NCBI GenBank assembly: GCA_037693485.1
Contig: CM075353.1
Coordinates: forward strand, 103,870,501-103,934,500
Reading direction: 5' to 3'
Length of the DNA stretch: 64,000 nucleotides
Source of the DNA: Kitagawia praeruptora
Lineage: Eukaryota > Streptophyta > Magnoliopsida > Apiales > Apiaceae
Part shown: positions 54,320 through 64,000 of the stretch, piece after piece
How the letters are laid out: each line of letters starts with the position of its first letter
Position numbering within the stretch: the stretch's first letter is position 1
Made by a program: the position numbers and the translations under genes
The notes under the pieces: model-generated
What the model saw: the letters and a program-made list of their open reading frames with translations, nothing else
What the model was told of the DNA's origin: nothing
Database searches by the model: none

Positions 54320-57300
54320 TGTAACACCCTCACTTGACTATATTAATATACAGGCTTTTTATAAGTAATTAAATATTTTTACAGGGGAATTTCAGAAAAT
54401 TTTGACATGATGTATTCATAAATATGACTAACCACCTGTCCAAATCAACAAAACTAATTCAACTGTATCCAAATCTGCTCACCACATAGTATTGACAAAA
54501 TCATAAAGAAATATAATTTCTAACTAACCAAGACCGCTCACAGGTCACAGTATGAAACAACTACTAATTAACTATTACAACCCGAATCCGAATAAAATAA
54601 TATACATTTTCTGTGACTAAATAAGGTCACCGTTTAACTAGATATTCAACCTTGACTAAATCCCAAACCACTATCCGGCGAAATCCATAACCCGAACGTC
54701 TCCTCTTGATGCTGGAAGAGTATTACCAACTGACCACAAGGTCCACTAATCATCTCTATTAACTGGAGAAAATAAACATTAAAGCAAGAGTGAGCCAACA
54801 ATGCTCAGCAAGTGCAAATAGTGATAGCAACATCAATAACGACTACAAATTCTGAAAACAAGAGGAAATGTCTCATGCTGCGAAAAGAATCAGTTAAGTT
54901 AATTATCTGATTGTTACGAGGAGCCAATATTTCACCATTAGAGTAAGGTGCATCAACAATGAGAACTGATAAAAGTTCTGATAACAAAATATAATTGAAA
55001 TAGGCTTCAAGAGAGTCAGAAGACAAATCAACTCAATCTCAATGTATAGATTAGAATTGGATTTTTATTTTTATGTTTAAAAAAACAATAAGGTTAGGCT
55101 GCTGATCAGTCACGCACTAACCCCGGACAAACGCACACAGCAATGTCCTTAATTGGATCCATGGCACACATTGGCCTTAACTTCTGACCATTAATCTGGT
55201 CTCCCCGAAGGGACATCTGTTGACCATTAATATGGTCTCCCCGAAGGGACATCTATTTTAAAAACATTTCCAATTCTATATCCAACGCACTAGGTGTCGG
55301 AAAAATCGACAACCCTTGCCAACCAACTAAATGGAAACTCACGTTCCAAAACAACTTATAATCCAAGAGTCAATGAAGGATTCAAGATCAACAGGTGTCG
55401 ACAAGTTCGACACAATAATTGGGTAATAAAAGAAGAACAACAATCTCAAAAGGTATCGACAAGTTCGATAGAATAGAGGGTGATAACCGAATAATCAAGA
55501 TCTTCAATAAATACCGACGAGTTCGATAATAAATGGGGTGGAGAATATAAAGAACAATATTTCAAATAAGCATTGACAAGATAGATATGAATAACTGGGG
55601 ACACATCATCATTATTTGATTAAAGAGAAAATCGACTTGGCAACAATACAAGATATAAATCGCAACAAAATTGCCAACAATTGAAATCCTAAGTTGGAGC
55701 AGGGACATAATCAAGCACTACGCATTTATTAAAATTTTACAACACATAGTAAGGTTTGAATCAACATAAGCGAGTAAAGCAGTTTAAACGATTATCTGTA
55801 AAATAATTTCAGGATACTTAATTACAAATTAGTTTGAAGAAACATTTTCAAGAAGGGGTTCACTGGAGAAATTATGCTAAAAATCAGGAATTTCATTAAC
55901 AGATATTTATGGGGATTTAAAGCTTGGATTCTCTCTATTTAGAAAATCCATTAAACATTTTTCAAGGAAAAAAAAAGATAGGGCGTTCAACTGAGGAGCC
56001 CAATAACATTCCATGTATAAAATGATATGCGGAAAAAGGCTAGTGATAAGATTCTTTGAGAAATTGGTATTTGAATCGAGGGTGGGGAAAATAAACGTTT
56101 TCACGCTAATTGAGGAAATACATCATTTTCTAAATATACTTGACCACATCATATCATATAACAAAGGAATTGAATTGCATCACTTGAATGATAAGTGAAG
56201 AGCAAAACACTTGCCTCGATTCACGGAGTTCTCGACCTTAACATCGATCCATAACTCAGTTTCACGACATCTCTTTACTTGCTAGCCTTTTATTTGGCCC
56301 TACTTCCACTTCTACTTCGTAACTCGTTAACTTCCACGTCAATACATCCGTCGGCTTTGATACTTGTCCTTCTGCTTATCTTTTTACTCATACCCTGCTC
56401 TTGGCCATGTCTCCTATTCAACCTTTTCAAGGTCAAATAATATTTTAGTATCCAACTAAGCAAAATCTTATTGTTTTGCTCTACTCTACCCATACGCGTC
56501 CTATAACGCTTACTTATATAACTTATACAAACATACTTAATCACATTCATAATATAGTTTCAAGACAACCACTAAATCAAATACTCACTCCACATAAATA
56601 CTTAACACATATGATTACTCGACACTTAGATACCATCTAGGCAACCACTTCACAACAATACATATCAACTATAACATTTACCTTGACTCTCGAAAATCAC
56701 CATATACTTTTAAATCACCAAATCAAATAACTTAAATAAATTTTTAAATAAATTTGCAGGGGATTTTTAGAAAATTTCGGCATGAAGTATTCGTTTATCG
56801 GACTATGGGCACAGCCCCTCAAATACAATTCAACCCTGCTTTAGCAAAAATAAAGCTGCCTCAACTTGCAGCAACATAAAAATAAACAAATAAGAAAAGT
56901 ACCCGCCCAGACATGCGGCACCTAGCACATAATGATTTACATTACACTACTACTTACGCTACACCAATGATCGTATTTCTCATGCATTTTAATGATACAC
57001 GTGACAATCAATCATTGATGTTCGTAAGCCCTAGGGAACAACCCCTAGCACTAACTATTACTTACGCTATATCAATGATCGCATCACTCAAGTATATTAA
57101 TTATACTCGTGATAGCTAATCATGGATATTCATAAGCCCTAGGGATTAGTCGAAAAGAATTACACAAGTCCTTTAAATATTGACATTTAAAAACTTGTGA
57201 TCTTCTCATAACCCCTAGCACAATTCTAATTATTATAAAATTCTAACATTTAACACATAGACATTATTTAGTAACTCCACAAACTCTTAGCACATTAGCA

Positions 57301-58813
57301 TTTACCAATATATACTCGACTACTACCGTTATTCCACATAAACCATTTACAACTAGCAATCTCAAATAAACTCTTACCATTTTATATGACAACTAATAAT
57401 CGCCCACTAATGACCGCAACTAATACTATATTCAATCGAAATCATGTTAATACCAATTACTATTTACTACTAAACGACAACCAAATACTCACTTATAATC
57501 CACCAAGTAGTTGACAATTATGACCTCTACCAAATACTATTACTCGTTTATACATTTAGCATCTAGACCTTACCGGAACCAATTTCAAAAGTAAACCACA
57601 TAACTCCACATATTATCCGCTAATCACACTTAACAAATAACAATTAGCTTTTAACAATCACTAAACCCGAGCATTTAATCGGACTCACAATTATAATTAC
57701 CAACATACTTTCCGAATTAAATTTCGGAAATTAATCTAATCACTAAAATTAACCCATATACTCACAAATTAAATCTAATTAAAATACAACAATTAAATAA
57801 TTACTCTAATATGCAAACTAAACAATTTACATCGGAACATAAAAATTATACCTCTTCGATTTTCAAGCTCCCCAAACAATCTCTCTCCCTTCTCTCTCTC
57901 TCTCTCTCTCTCTTCTCTCTTTGCTGCTGCCTTCAGCCCCGCGCCTGGTCGCCGGAATCCACCGCGCAGCAACCACCGAGCTCGCCGGACTGCTGCTCCT
58001 CCACGGCACAGCCGCCGCCAGTCGGCCTTCCCCCTTCCCGCACGCTGCTCACCACTGCACACCAATCGCGTGTATACACACGCATATACATACATACACA
58101 CACAAAAATCGATTTCCCCCTCCTTAATCTCACCATCTCTAATCTCTTTTCTTTTCTTCCTCTCTACTTCTCTTTTTCTTCGTTTCTTTTTCTCTCCCGA
58201 ATTCTCTCGAACCTCCCTTCTGCTGGGCTGCTGTGTATATACTAATGGGCTTGGCCCAATAACTTTATAACACTACTTATTCGCTTTAATACTAATAATC
58301 GACTTAAAAAAATCACAATTAAATAAAACTTCCGGAAAATTACACTTTTCATTTTTAAAATAAAGAATATAAAATTACAAGCACGTACATATTTTCGAAA
58401 TATTTTTCGGATCAAAAATGAATTAAATATGAATTTTCGAAGTTTTGATCCTTTAAATACAATAAAATTCTTAAAATCATTTTAAAATACTCAGGCATCC
58501 AAATTAATCCACCCAACAATTTTAAAAACTCAATAAATATATAAAGATAATATCATAAAAGATTTCATGATTTTTAAGCCCTCCGATAATTTTATAAAAT
58601 TTACAGAGGATCAAAAATGCATGATTTAAATATTTTTAAATCCTCAAAAATACAAATAAAAATACACCGACCTTCACAGCTCACACAAATCATCATATAA
58701 CCACATAAATACCACCTCACATACATTTCATCTTTACAACAATATTCACATAATATAATTCATAATATATAATAAATTAATAATTTTAAATTCGAAATTT
58801 CTAAGGCGTTATA
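54320..58813 (-). repeat. Element F 5' LTR (4494 bp)
   Basis: About 99% like the other LTR by eye. The 13-bp length difference is mostly a shorter TC run (about 57890-57913). It contains the 36-bp tandem duplication at 55185-55256. Confidence 0.93.
58235..58262 (-). promoter_or_regulatory. Candidate promoter of element F 5' LTR
   Basis: On the minus strand TTGGGCCAAGCCCATTAG is followed at once by TATATACA. TGGGCC/GGCCCA boxes next to a TATA box and a downstream GA-rich leader are typical of plant promoters. The other LTR has the same at about 53157-53184. Confidence 0.5.
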
Positions 58814-58818
58814 ATAAT
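58814..58818. repeat. Target-site duplication of element F, right copy (ATAAT)
   Basis: Directly follows GTTATA, the LTR end. Confidence 0.92.
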
Positions 58819-59760
58819 GTTTTGGGCTACTTGGGTAGACACAGGTGGGTTCTCCTCCAAATGAGATTCCTGAGCCATTTCACCACAAAAGAAAGAAGAA
58901 TTGTAGAGAGTAGGAAGATGAGTTTTAAGAATTACCTGAACATGATGTGGATAATGAATTGCAGGTATTTCATCTAGATTCTTTTCATTGTCCTTCTTTG
59001 TAATGTCAGAGAAAATTCTTTTTCGCTGTACATAAGAAGAAACACAATGTTCTCTACCAAATCTAGCTTCAACATCAGGAATAAAATGGTTAATAAACAA
59101 TTGTATAAATCTATGATAATAAACCATTTTCCTGTTTTGATCTCTTAACCCAAGTTTAATACACATCTGACTTAAGATAATGTGACCAATGTTAACTACT
59201 CTGTCATAAAGCAAACTGTAAGCAATATTTGAAGTAACAGAAGTAATTTGATCAAAAGAACTACATTTACCAGTAAAGCATTTAGCTAATTGATCAAAGA
59301 AGAAAGACCACTCTTTCCTAAGATAAGATCTTCTTAACTGGCTCATGTTATCTAAAGGTCCATTATAACCTAATGCAGACAACATAGTTCTAACATCATC
59401 ATCAGATGGTACATTCTCATAAATCAAACTAACAGGTAAGTGAAGTACTGAATTAACAACAGATTCAGTAATATCAAAAGAATCTTGTCCTAAGTGTAGA
59501 ACAATCTTACCTGATTGACTCTGAGTAGAATCAATTACCTCAGCATTCTCCCAAGCTTGTGTAACAGCTACTTGATTAATTTGTGGAGATGCTGTCAATG
59601 CATAACTTAATGGTCCATATGCCAGAAAGTCCATGATTGAATGAAAATCAGTTGACACTCCTTCCTTATTGGTGATAGCTGCAACATGATTGTTTGTCAT
59701 AGAATCGAAGCCACCAAACTTGAAAGCTACTGATTTAGGTAATCTTCTCTGAGCTGCCAT
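58819..59760 (-). pseudogene. N-terminal part of the E2 extra ORF (ORF3)
   Basis: ATG at 59760 (MAAQRRLPKS). An in-frame ATG at 59862 exists, but E1 supports the shorter start. 314 codons are open to the F insertion and highly similar to E1. They cover the whole conserved N-terminal domain (DITESVVNSVLHLPVSL, LRKEWSFFFDQLAKCF, IQLFINHFIPD). Confidence 0.88.
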
Positions 59761-60430
59761 TTTTTGATCTGAAAAGAACTTGAAAAATTCTTGAAATGGA
59801 TTAGTGATTTTGAAAACTCGAGAGTGTTTTTGCTTTAGAAAATGTGAAATTAGAGAAAGCAATTACACGATTAGAGTTTTAAAATAAATATATTTCACAA
59901 ATCTTTCAGACCACTATCTCACGTCGACACGTAGATTGATAGGTGTCAGTCCCTGAAAAGTGCGGTTACTCATGATTTTTGGAAAATAAAATCCAAAATT
60001 GATTTTCATGAAATAAATCAGAGTATTATCAAGATAAAAATCAATACTGATCAGCTTCCTTTTCCTGTTGACCTCCCATCAAAATAATCACAAAATACAA
60101 TGTGATTTAAAAATATAATTTTCAAATCCTGATGGTCACACTTGAAATCCTGATCAATATCATCCTGATTCCAGAGACTTAATATGGAGTTTCCACGTGG
60201 CATCTTTCTTTTATCTGAAAAAGAAATAAACAATTAATCTGAACAAAATCAATTGGTTAGATATATTCGACATTTCTTGAAAATACAAGAAATAAAGTCA
60301 CGCGCGATAATTATCATCTGACTTCATTGATAGTTCCAAGTGACTGTTTAGCTTCTTACGTCTTTCTATAAAAGAAACAGACGTCTTATGCCATTCTCCA
60401 TAACCCTTTCAATTTCTTTTCTTCTCAACA
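59761..60430. promoter_or_regulatory. Divergent promoter-like region of E2
   Basis: Counterpart of 45065-45735: G-box CCACGTGGCA at 60193-60202, plus-strand TATAAAAG at 60367-60374 (57 bp before the antisense ATG), minus-strand TATAT-rich stretch near 59888. Both copies keep the G-box and TATA while flanking bases differ. Confidence 0.5.
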
Positions 60431-60700
60431 ATGATTCTCAAACTAAAATTCCATTCAAACCCATTCTTTAGATTTTTCACAGTCAATGATCATCCTGTTA
60501 TTGATAATCTCTTTGAAGAGACAACTTTTCTCATCGAACCAATCATGAATTGAGTAGTTTCAGATAATATCCAGAGGTTTCTCCTAGAATATCCATCTGT
60601 TGGAAACAATCTTCCCCTAACCTCCTCAAAACTTGAGGATGAAGAATTTGGTCGAGAGTCTGAGGTTGATCTTGATGGGGATGCTATTCATTTAAGTTAG
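60431..60700 (+). pseudogene. Antisense small ORF of E2, one nonsense change
   Basis: ATG at 60431, TAG at 60698-60700, 90 codons. TGA at 60551-60553 stands where E1 has GGA. The C-terminus is acidic (EDEEFGRESEVDLDGDAIHL). TTGTA and AATGAAAATA near 60855-60902 look like plant polyadenylation signals. E1/E2 differences are mostly amino-acid changing, so present coding constraint is not evident. Confidence 0.4.
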
Positions 60701-61257
60701 CTACTCTCATTCAAGTCGCCCAGACAAGGAATCCAAGAGCAGACGAGGATGTTTAATCCCCTGATGGATTTCTTGAGATGCTCCTTGTCCTGTACCTCAG
60801 AATTCATTTCATTAGACAAGTATAGGATTATCAGTAGAAGTTAGACAAAAAGATGTTGTATTTCATTTCCATGTATGTAATGCTTTCAATTAATGAAAAT
60901 ACAATTTCTTGTTATCTACTTGTCTTTTGATTATTGAATGATGTATAAATTATCAGTATGCAAATATTAAAACTTGCTGGCATAGACTTAACACATCACA
61001 GAATTAGATTACTATACAAAGTAAACGTCAGGATCTGAAACAATTTTCACAATCCTGATACTGACACAATACTGATGACGTCAGCATCCTGATACAAATC
61101 TAATCCTGATGATTATTAACAAGTCTATCATACTGAAATTTATCAAGGCAAAGTGTTATAGCTAAAGCATTTAACAATCAAATATAGATCCTGACAAGAA
61201 TATCAAGTCTATTAACTAAAAACAACATACCTTGCTACTATTGCAGATGTTAAAGAT
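60701..61257 (-). other. Spacer downstream of E2 pol
   Basis: No coding signal on the element strand. On the plus strand it would be the 3' untranslated part of the antisense unit (to about 60905), then AT-rich sequence with repeated ATCCTGAT words to the pol stop. Confidence 0.5.
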
Positions 61258-64000
61258 CTAGAAATTTAACATTCCTAACTCACTTACTAATCTACTGAAT
61301 GTAGTTTCATCAAGGGGTTTAGTTAGAATATCTACAAGCTGTTTGTCAGTAGGAACAAAATGAAGTTCCACAGTACCATTCTCAATATGTTCTCTAATAA
61401 AATGATACCTGACATCAATGTGCTTAGTCCTTGAATGTTGAACTGGATTTTCTGCAATTTTGATAGCACTAGTATTATCACAAAACATAGGAATATTACT
61501 AAGTGTCATACCATAATCCATCAACTGATTTCTTATCCAAAGGAGTTGTGCACAACAACTGCCTGCTGCTATGTACTCAGCTTCTGCAGTTGAGGTTGAA
61601 ACAGATTGTTGCTTCTTGCTTGCCCAAGAAATCAATCTATTTCCCAAGAATTGACATGTACCTGTAGTGCTTTTCCTGTCTATCTTACACCCTGCATAAT
61701 CAGAGTCTGAATAGCCAATTAGGAAGAAATCAGATTCTCTAGGATACCACAAACCAAGATTTGGAGTTCCTTTAAGATATCTAAAAATTCTCTTCACATC
61801 AATTAAATGAGATTCCTTAGGATCACTTTGGAATCTAGCACATAAACAGGTAGAAAACATTATATCTGGCCTACTTGCAGTTAGATATAACAATGAGCTT
61901 ATCATGCCTCTATAACTAGTATTATCCACACTCTTTCCCTTAGGATCTGAGTCTAGTTTAGTGGCTGTTGCCATGGGTGTTTTTGCAACTGCACAGTCTT
62001 GAAAGTCAAACCTTCTTAAAAGATCTTTGATATACTTTGACTGATTAATGAAAATACCAGTCTCAGTCTGTTTGACCTGCAAGCCTAAGAAATAATTTAA
62101 TTCACCCATCATGCTCATCTGATACTTAGACTGCATAAGCTTGCTAAACTTAGCACACAATTTTTCATTAGTAGAACCAAAAATAATATCATCAACATAA
62201 ACTTGAACTAAAAGCAATTCACCTTTTATCTTTCTAAAGAATAGAGTTTTGTCAATTGTACCTCTTGTGAAGCCATTTTCAAGAAGAAATTTAGACAAAG
62301 TCTCATACCATGCTCTTGGTGCCTGCTTTAGTCCATAGAGTGCCTTGTCAAGTTTGTAAACATGATTTGGAAATTTTGGATCAACAAATCCAGGTGGCTG
62401 TTCCACATACACTTCCTCATCAAGTTTGCCATTTAGAAAAGCACTCTTTACATCCATCTGGTATACCTTGAATTTTGAATGAGCTGCAAATGCAAGAAAC
62501 ATTTTGATTGCTTCCAATCTTGCTACAGGTGCAAAGGTCTCATCATAATCAATGCCTTCTTCCTGAGAATAACCCTTGGCCACCAGTCTTGCTATGTTTC
62601 TTACAATCATACCAGATTCATCTAGCTTATTTCTGAAAACCCATCTTGCACCAACAATAGATCTATCTTTAGGTCTTGGTACCAGTTTCCAGACTTTGTT
62701 TCTCTCAAACTCATTTAACTCCTCCGGCGTTGCAATTACCCAATCAGGATCCTGTAAGGCTTCTTCAACCTTCTTAGGTTCATTCTTTGAGAGAAAACAA
62801 CTATACAAGCATTCATTTTGAATTGATCTTCTAGTTCGAACACCACTATTTGGATCAACAATAATCAAATCTTCAGTATGATCCTTTGTCCATTTTCTAA
62901 CAGGTGTTAGATTGACTCTACTAGTCTCTCCCCCTAAGTTAGTGGTATCTCTTGTAGAAGAATTCTCTCTGCCTTCAATAACTCCCCTTTGATCAATAGA
63001 ATCAGTAGATTCCATATTGCTGCTAGTTACTGATCTTTCTTCAGTAGACTCTGAATAACTAATCTGCTCCTGATGATCACTGTGTTCTCTTTGATTTATT
63101 TGCTCCCCCTCAACAGTAGCATTCCTTTGAGAAGCAATAGAAATTTCTTCTGGAGAACCTTCATCATCACTGGAGAGTATCTCAGAATTCTTCAGATTTT
63201 CAAATTCCAATTTGTCATGGCTTTCATCAGTTTGCAGAATTCCAAATTTCTTATCATCAAATGCAACATGAATTGATTCCATAACAATGTGTGTTCTGAG
63301 ATTATAAACTTTGAAGGCCTTAGATGCTGAATATCCTAGAAAGATTGCTTTATCCGATTTGGCTTCAAATTTTCCAAGTTGCTCTGGATGAACTTTTAGG
63401 ACATAGCATTTGCATCCAAAGATGTGAAAATATTTCACACTTGGTTTCTTTCCTTTGATCATTTCATAGGGAGTTTTTCCATGACTATTTACCAAGGTAC
63501 AGTTTTGAGTGAAACATGCAGTGTTAATAGCTTCTGCCCAAAAGTAGGTTGGAAGTTTTGCATCTGCAAGCATGGTTCTTGCTGCCGCTATGAGAGTCCT
63601 GTTCTTTCTTTCCACTACACCATTCTGTTGAGGTGTACCAGGTGTAGAAAACTGTTGAGTGATTCCATTGTCTGCACAAAACCCCTCCATTGTAGAATTC
63701 TTGAATTCTGTACCATTGTCACTCCTAAGTACTTTGACTTTGTACTCAGAGTTATTCTGAATATTCTTGACAAGTTCAATGATTTGCTGAGGAGCTTCAT
63801 CCTTCTTGTGTAGAAAGAACACCCATGTAAACCTTGTGAAATCATCCACTATCACTAGAGCAAATCTTTTCTTGCTGATAGACATAATGTTTACTGGACC
63901 AAACAGATCAAGATGTAGCATGTGAAATGGTTCAGTAATCGAATTCTCAGTCTTGCTCTTGAAAGTGGTTCTTCTTTGCTTTCCAAGCTGACATGCATCA
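61258..64000 (-). CDS. pol: Copia pol of E2 (integrase-RT-RNase H), 5' part beyond the window
   Basis: The frame is open from the right edge to the stop at 61258, about 913 codons. Upstream of the first in-frame Met (63921) it still reads DACQLGKQRRTTFKSKTENS, the end of the HHCC finger, so the Met is not a start. Integrase: HLDLFGPVNI, RSDNGTEF, QNGVVERKN. RT: ARLVAKGYSQEEGIDYDE, QMDVKSAFLNGKLDEEVYVE, YVDDIIFG. RNase H: YSDSDYAGC, STAEAEYIA, CDNTSAI, ending DILTKPLDETTF. No stops are seen. Unusual residues: TPGTPQQNG for TPRTPQQNG and RNIARLVAKG for RNKARLVAKG, probable point damage. It is a different family from B and C. Confidence 0.94.
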   Translation of the reverse strand, partial: DACQLGKQRRTTFKSKTENSITEPFHMLHLDLFGPVNIMSISKKRFALVIVDDFTRFTWVFFLHKKDEAPQQIIELVKNIQNNSEYKVKVLRSDNGTEFKNSTMEGFCADNGITQQFSTPGTPQQNGVVERKNRTLIAAARTMLADAKLPTYFWAEAINTACFTQNCTLVNSHGKTPYEMIKGKKPSVKYFHIFGCKCYVLKVHPEQLGKFEAKSDKAIFLGYSASKAFKVYNLRTHIVMESIHVAFDDKKFGILQTDESHDKLEFENLKNSEILSSDDEGSPEEISIASQRNATVEGEQINQREHSDHQEQISYSESTEERSVTSSNMESTDSIDQRGVIEGRENSSTRDTTNLGGETSRVNLTPVRKWTKDHTEDLIIVDPNSGVRTRRSIQNECLYSCFLSKNEPKKVEEALQDPDWVIATPEELNEFERNKVWKLVPRPKDRSIVGARWVFRNKLDESGMIVRNIARLVAKGYSQEEGIDYDETFAPVARLEAIKMFLAFAAHSKFKVYQMDVKSAFLNGKLDEEVYVEQPPGFVDPKFPNHVYKLDKALYGLKQAPRAWYETLSKFLLENGFTRGTIDKTLFFRKIKGELLLVQVYVDDIIFGSTNEKLCAKFSKLMQSKYQMSMMGELNYFLGLQVKQTETGIFINQSKYIKDLLRRFDFQDCAVAKTPMATATKLDSDPKGKSVDNTSYRGMISSLLYLTASRPDIMFSTCLCARFQSDPKESHLIDVKRIFRYLKGTPNLGLWYPRESDFFLIGYSDSDYAGCKIDRKSTTGTCQFLGNRLISWASKKQQSVSTSTAEAEYIAAGSCCAQLLWIRNQLMDYGMTLSNIPMFCDNTSAIKIAENPVQHSRTKHIDVRYHFIREHIENGTVELHFVPTDKQLVDILTKPLDETTFSRLVSELGMLNF

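Larger units (their letters stand above)
49229..58813 (-). mobile_element. Element F: large-LTR, coding-free Gypsy derivative (LARD-like, 94% LTR)
   Basis: 9585-bp insertion in ORF3 of E2 with a verified target duplication. LTRs of 4507 and 4494 bp flank only 584 bp of interior, with PPT at one end and PBS at the other. There is no gag or pol. The interior itself contains a 309-bp copy of LTR sequence, so unique internal DNA is about 275 bp. PPT and PBS resemble those of element A. It must have been mobilised entirely in trans. Confidence 0.93.
45942..64000 (-). mobile_element. Element E2: Sirevirus-like Copia element, carrying nested F, running off the right edge
   Basis: Minus strand: 3' LTR, PPT, ORF3 (split by F), divergent spacer with antisense ORF, and pol to the window end. 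It is inserted in the E1 spacer; CTTGA at 45937-45941 is the likely target duplication. Gag and the 5' LTR should follow beyond 64000, then E1 sequence resuming with CTTGA and GGATGAAG. Confidence 0.85.

Overview
This is plant nuclear DNA, almost certainly from a eudicot with a large, repeat-rich genome. An asterid such as Apiaceae or Asteraceae is my guess from the style of the Copia proteins, held weakly. The window is a stack of LTR retrotransposons nested inside each other. No intact host gene is visible. The only host-derived coding sequence I recognise is a broken, intron-containing piece of a long-chain acyl-CoA synthetase (LACS) gene at about 29020-30215.

Layout, left to right. (A) 1-8017, minus strand: a Ty3/Gypsy element with 3.3-kb LTRs, a gag gene, an extra proline-rich ORF upstream of gag, and no pol. 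It sits inside the pol gene of (B), a Ty1/Copia element on the minus strand (8018-13585, continuing at 28099 to about 28955). (C) 13586-28093, plus strand: a 14.5-kb Sirevirus-like Copia element inserted in the 5' LTR of B, with a GTAAG target duplication. It has gag, an intact pol and a 1329-aa extra ORF downstream of pol. Next come the rest of the B LTR and the LACS fragment. (D) 30216-33584, plus strand, is a 5'-truncated, mutated copy of the B family whose gag end is joined in frame to the LACS exon. (E1) 33585-45941, minus strand, is a second Sirevirus-like Copia family inserted in D. (G) 34825-42120 is an Athila-like Gypsy element, gag and protease only, inserted in E1 with an AATAT duplication. 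(E2) runs from 45942 past the right edge: another member of the E family inserted in E1. (F) 49229-58813 is a Gypsy derivative inserted in E2 with an ATAAT duplication. It has 4.5-kb LTRs and only 584 bp of internal DNA.

All three Gypsy elements (A, G, F) lack reverse transcriptase and integrase, so they must have moved with enzymes supplied in trans. The Copia elements carry or carried pol. LTR pairs of A, G and C differ at only a few positions, so these insertions are recent.

The most interesting material is non-canonical. The extra ORFs downstream of pol in C and E share an N-terminal domain. Both also carry a hydrophobic patch followed by an acidic/Ser stretch and a UIM-like helix, which resembles a SUMO/ubiquitin-reader module. 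The E-family spacer has a divergent promoter-like region with a G-box, and a small antisense ORF with its own TATA box. Several reading frames are broken by TAG, verified as CAG-to-TAG in three cases, which fits decay of CHG-methylated cytosines. Clusters of short TTCGA-centred inverted repeats occur in the LTR, leader and pre-ORF3 spacer of C and in the LTR of B.
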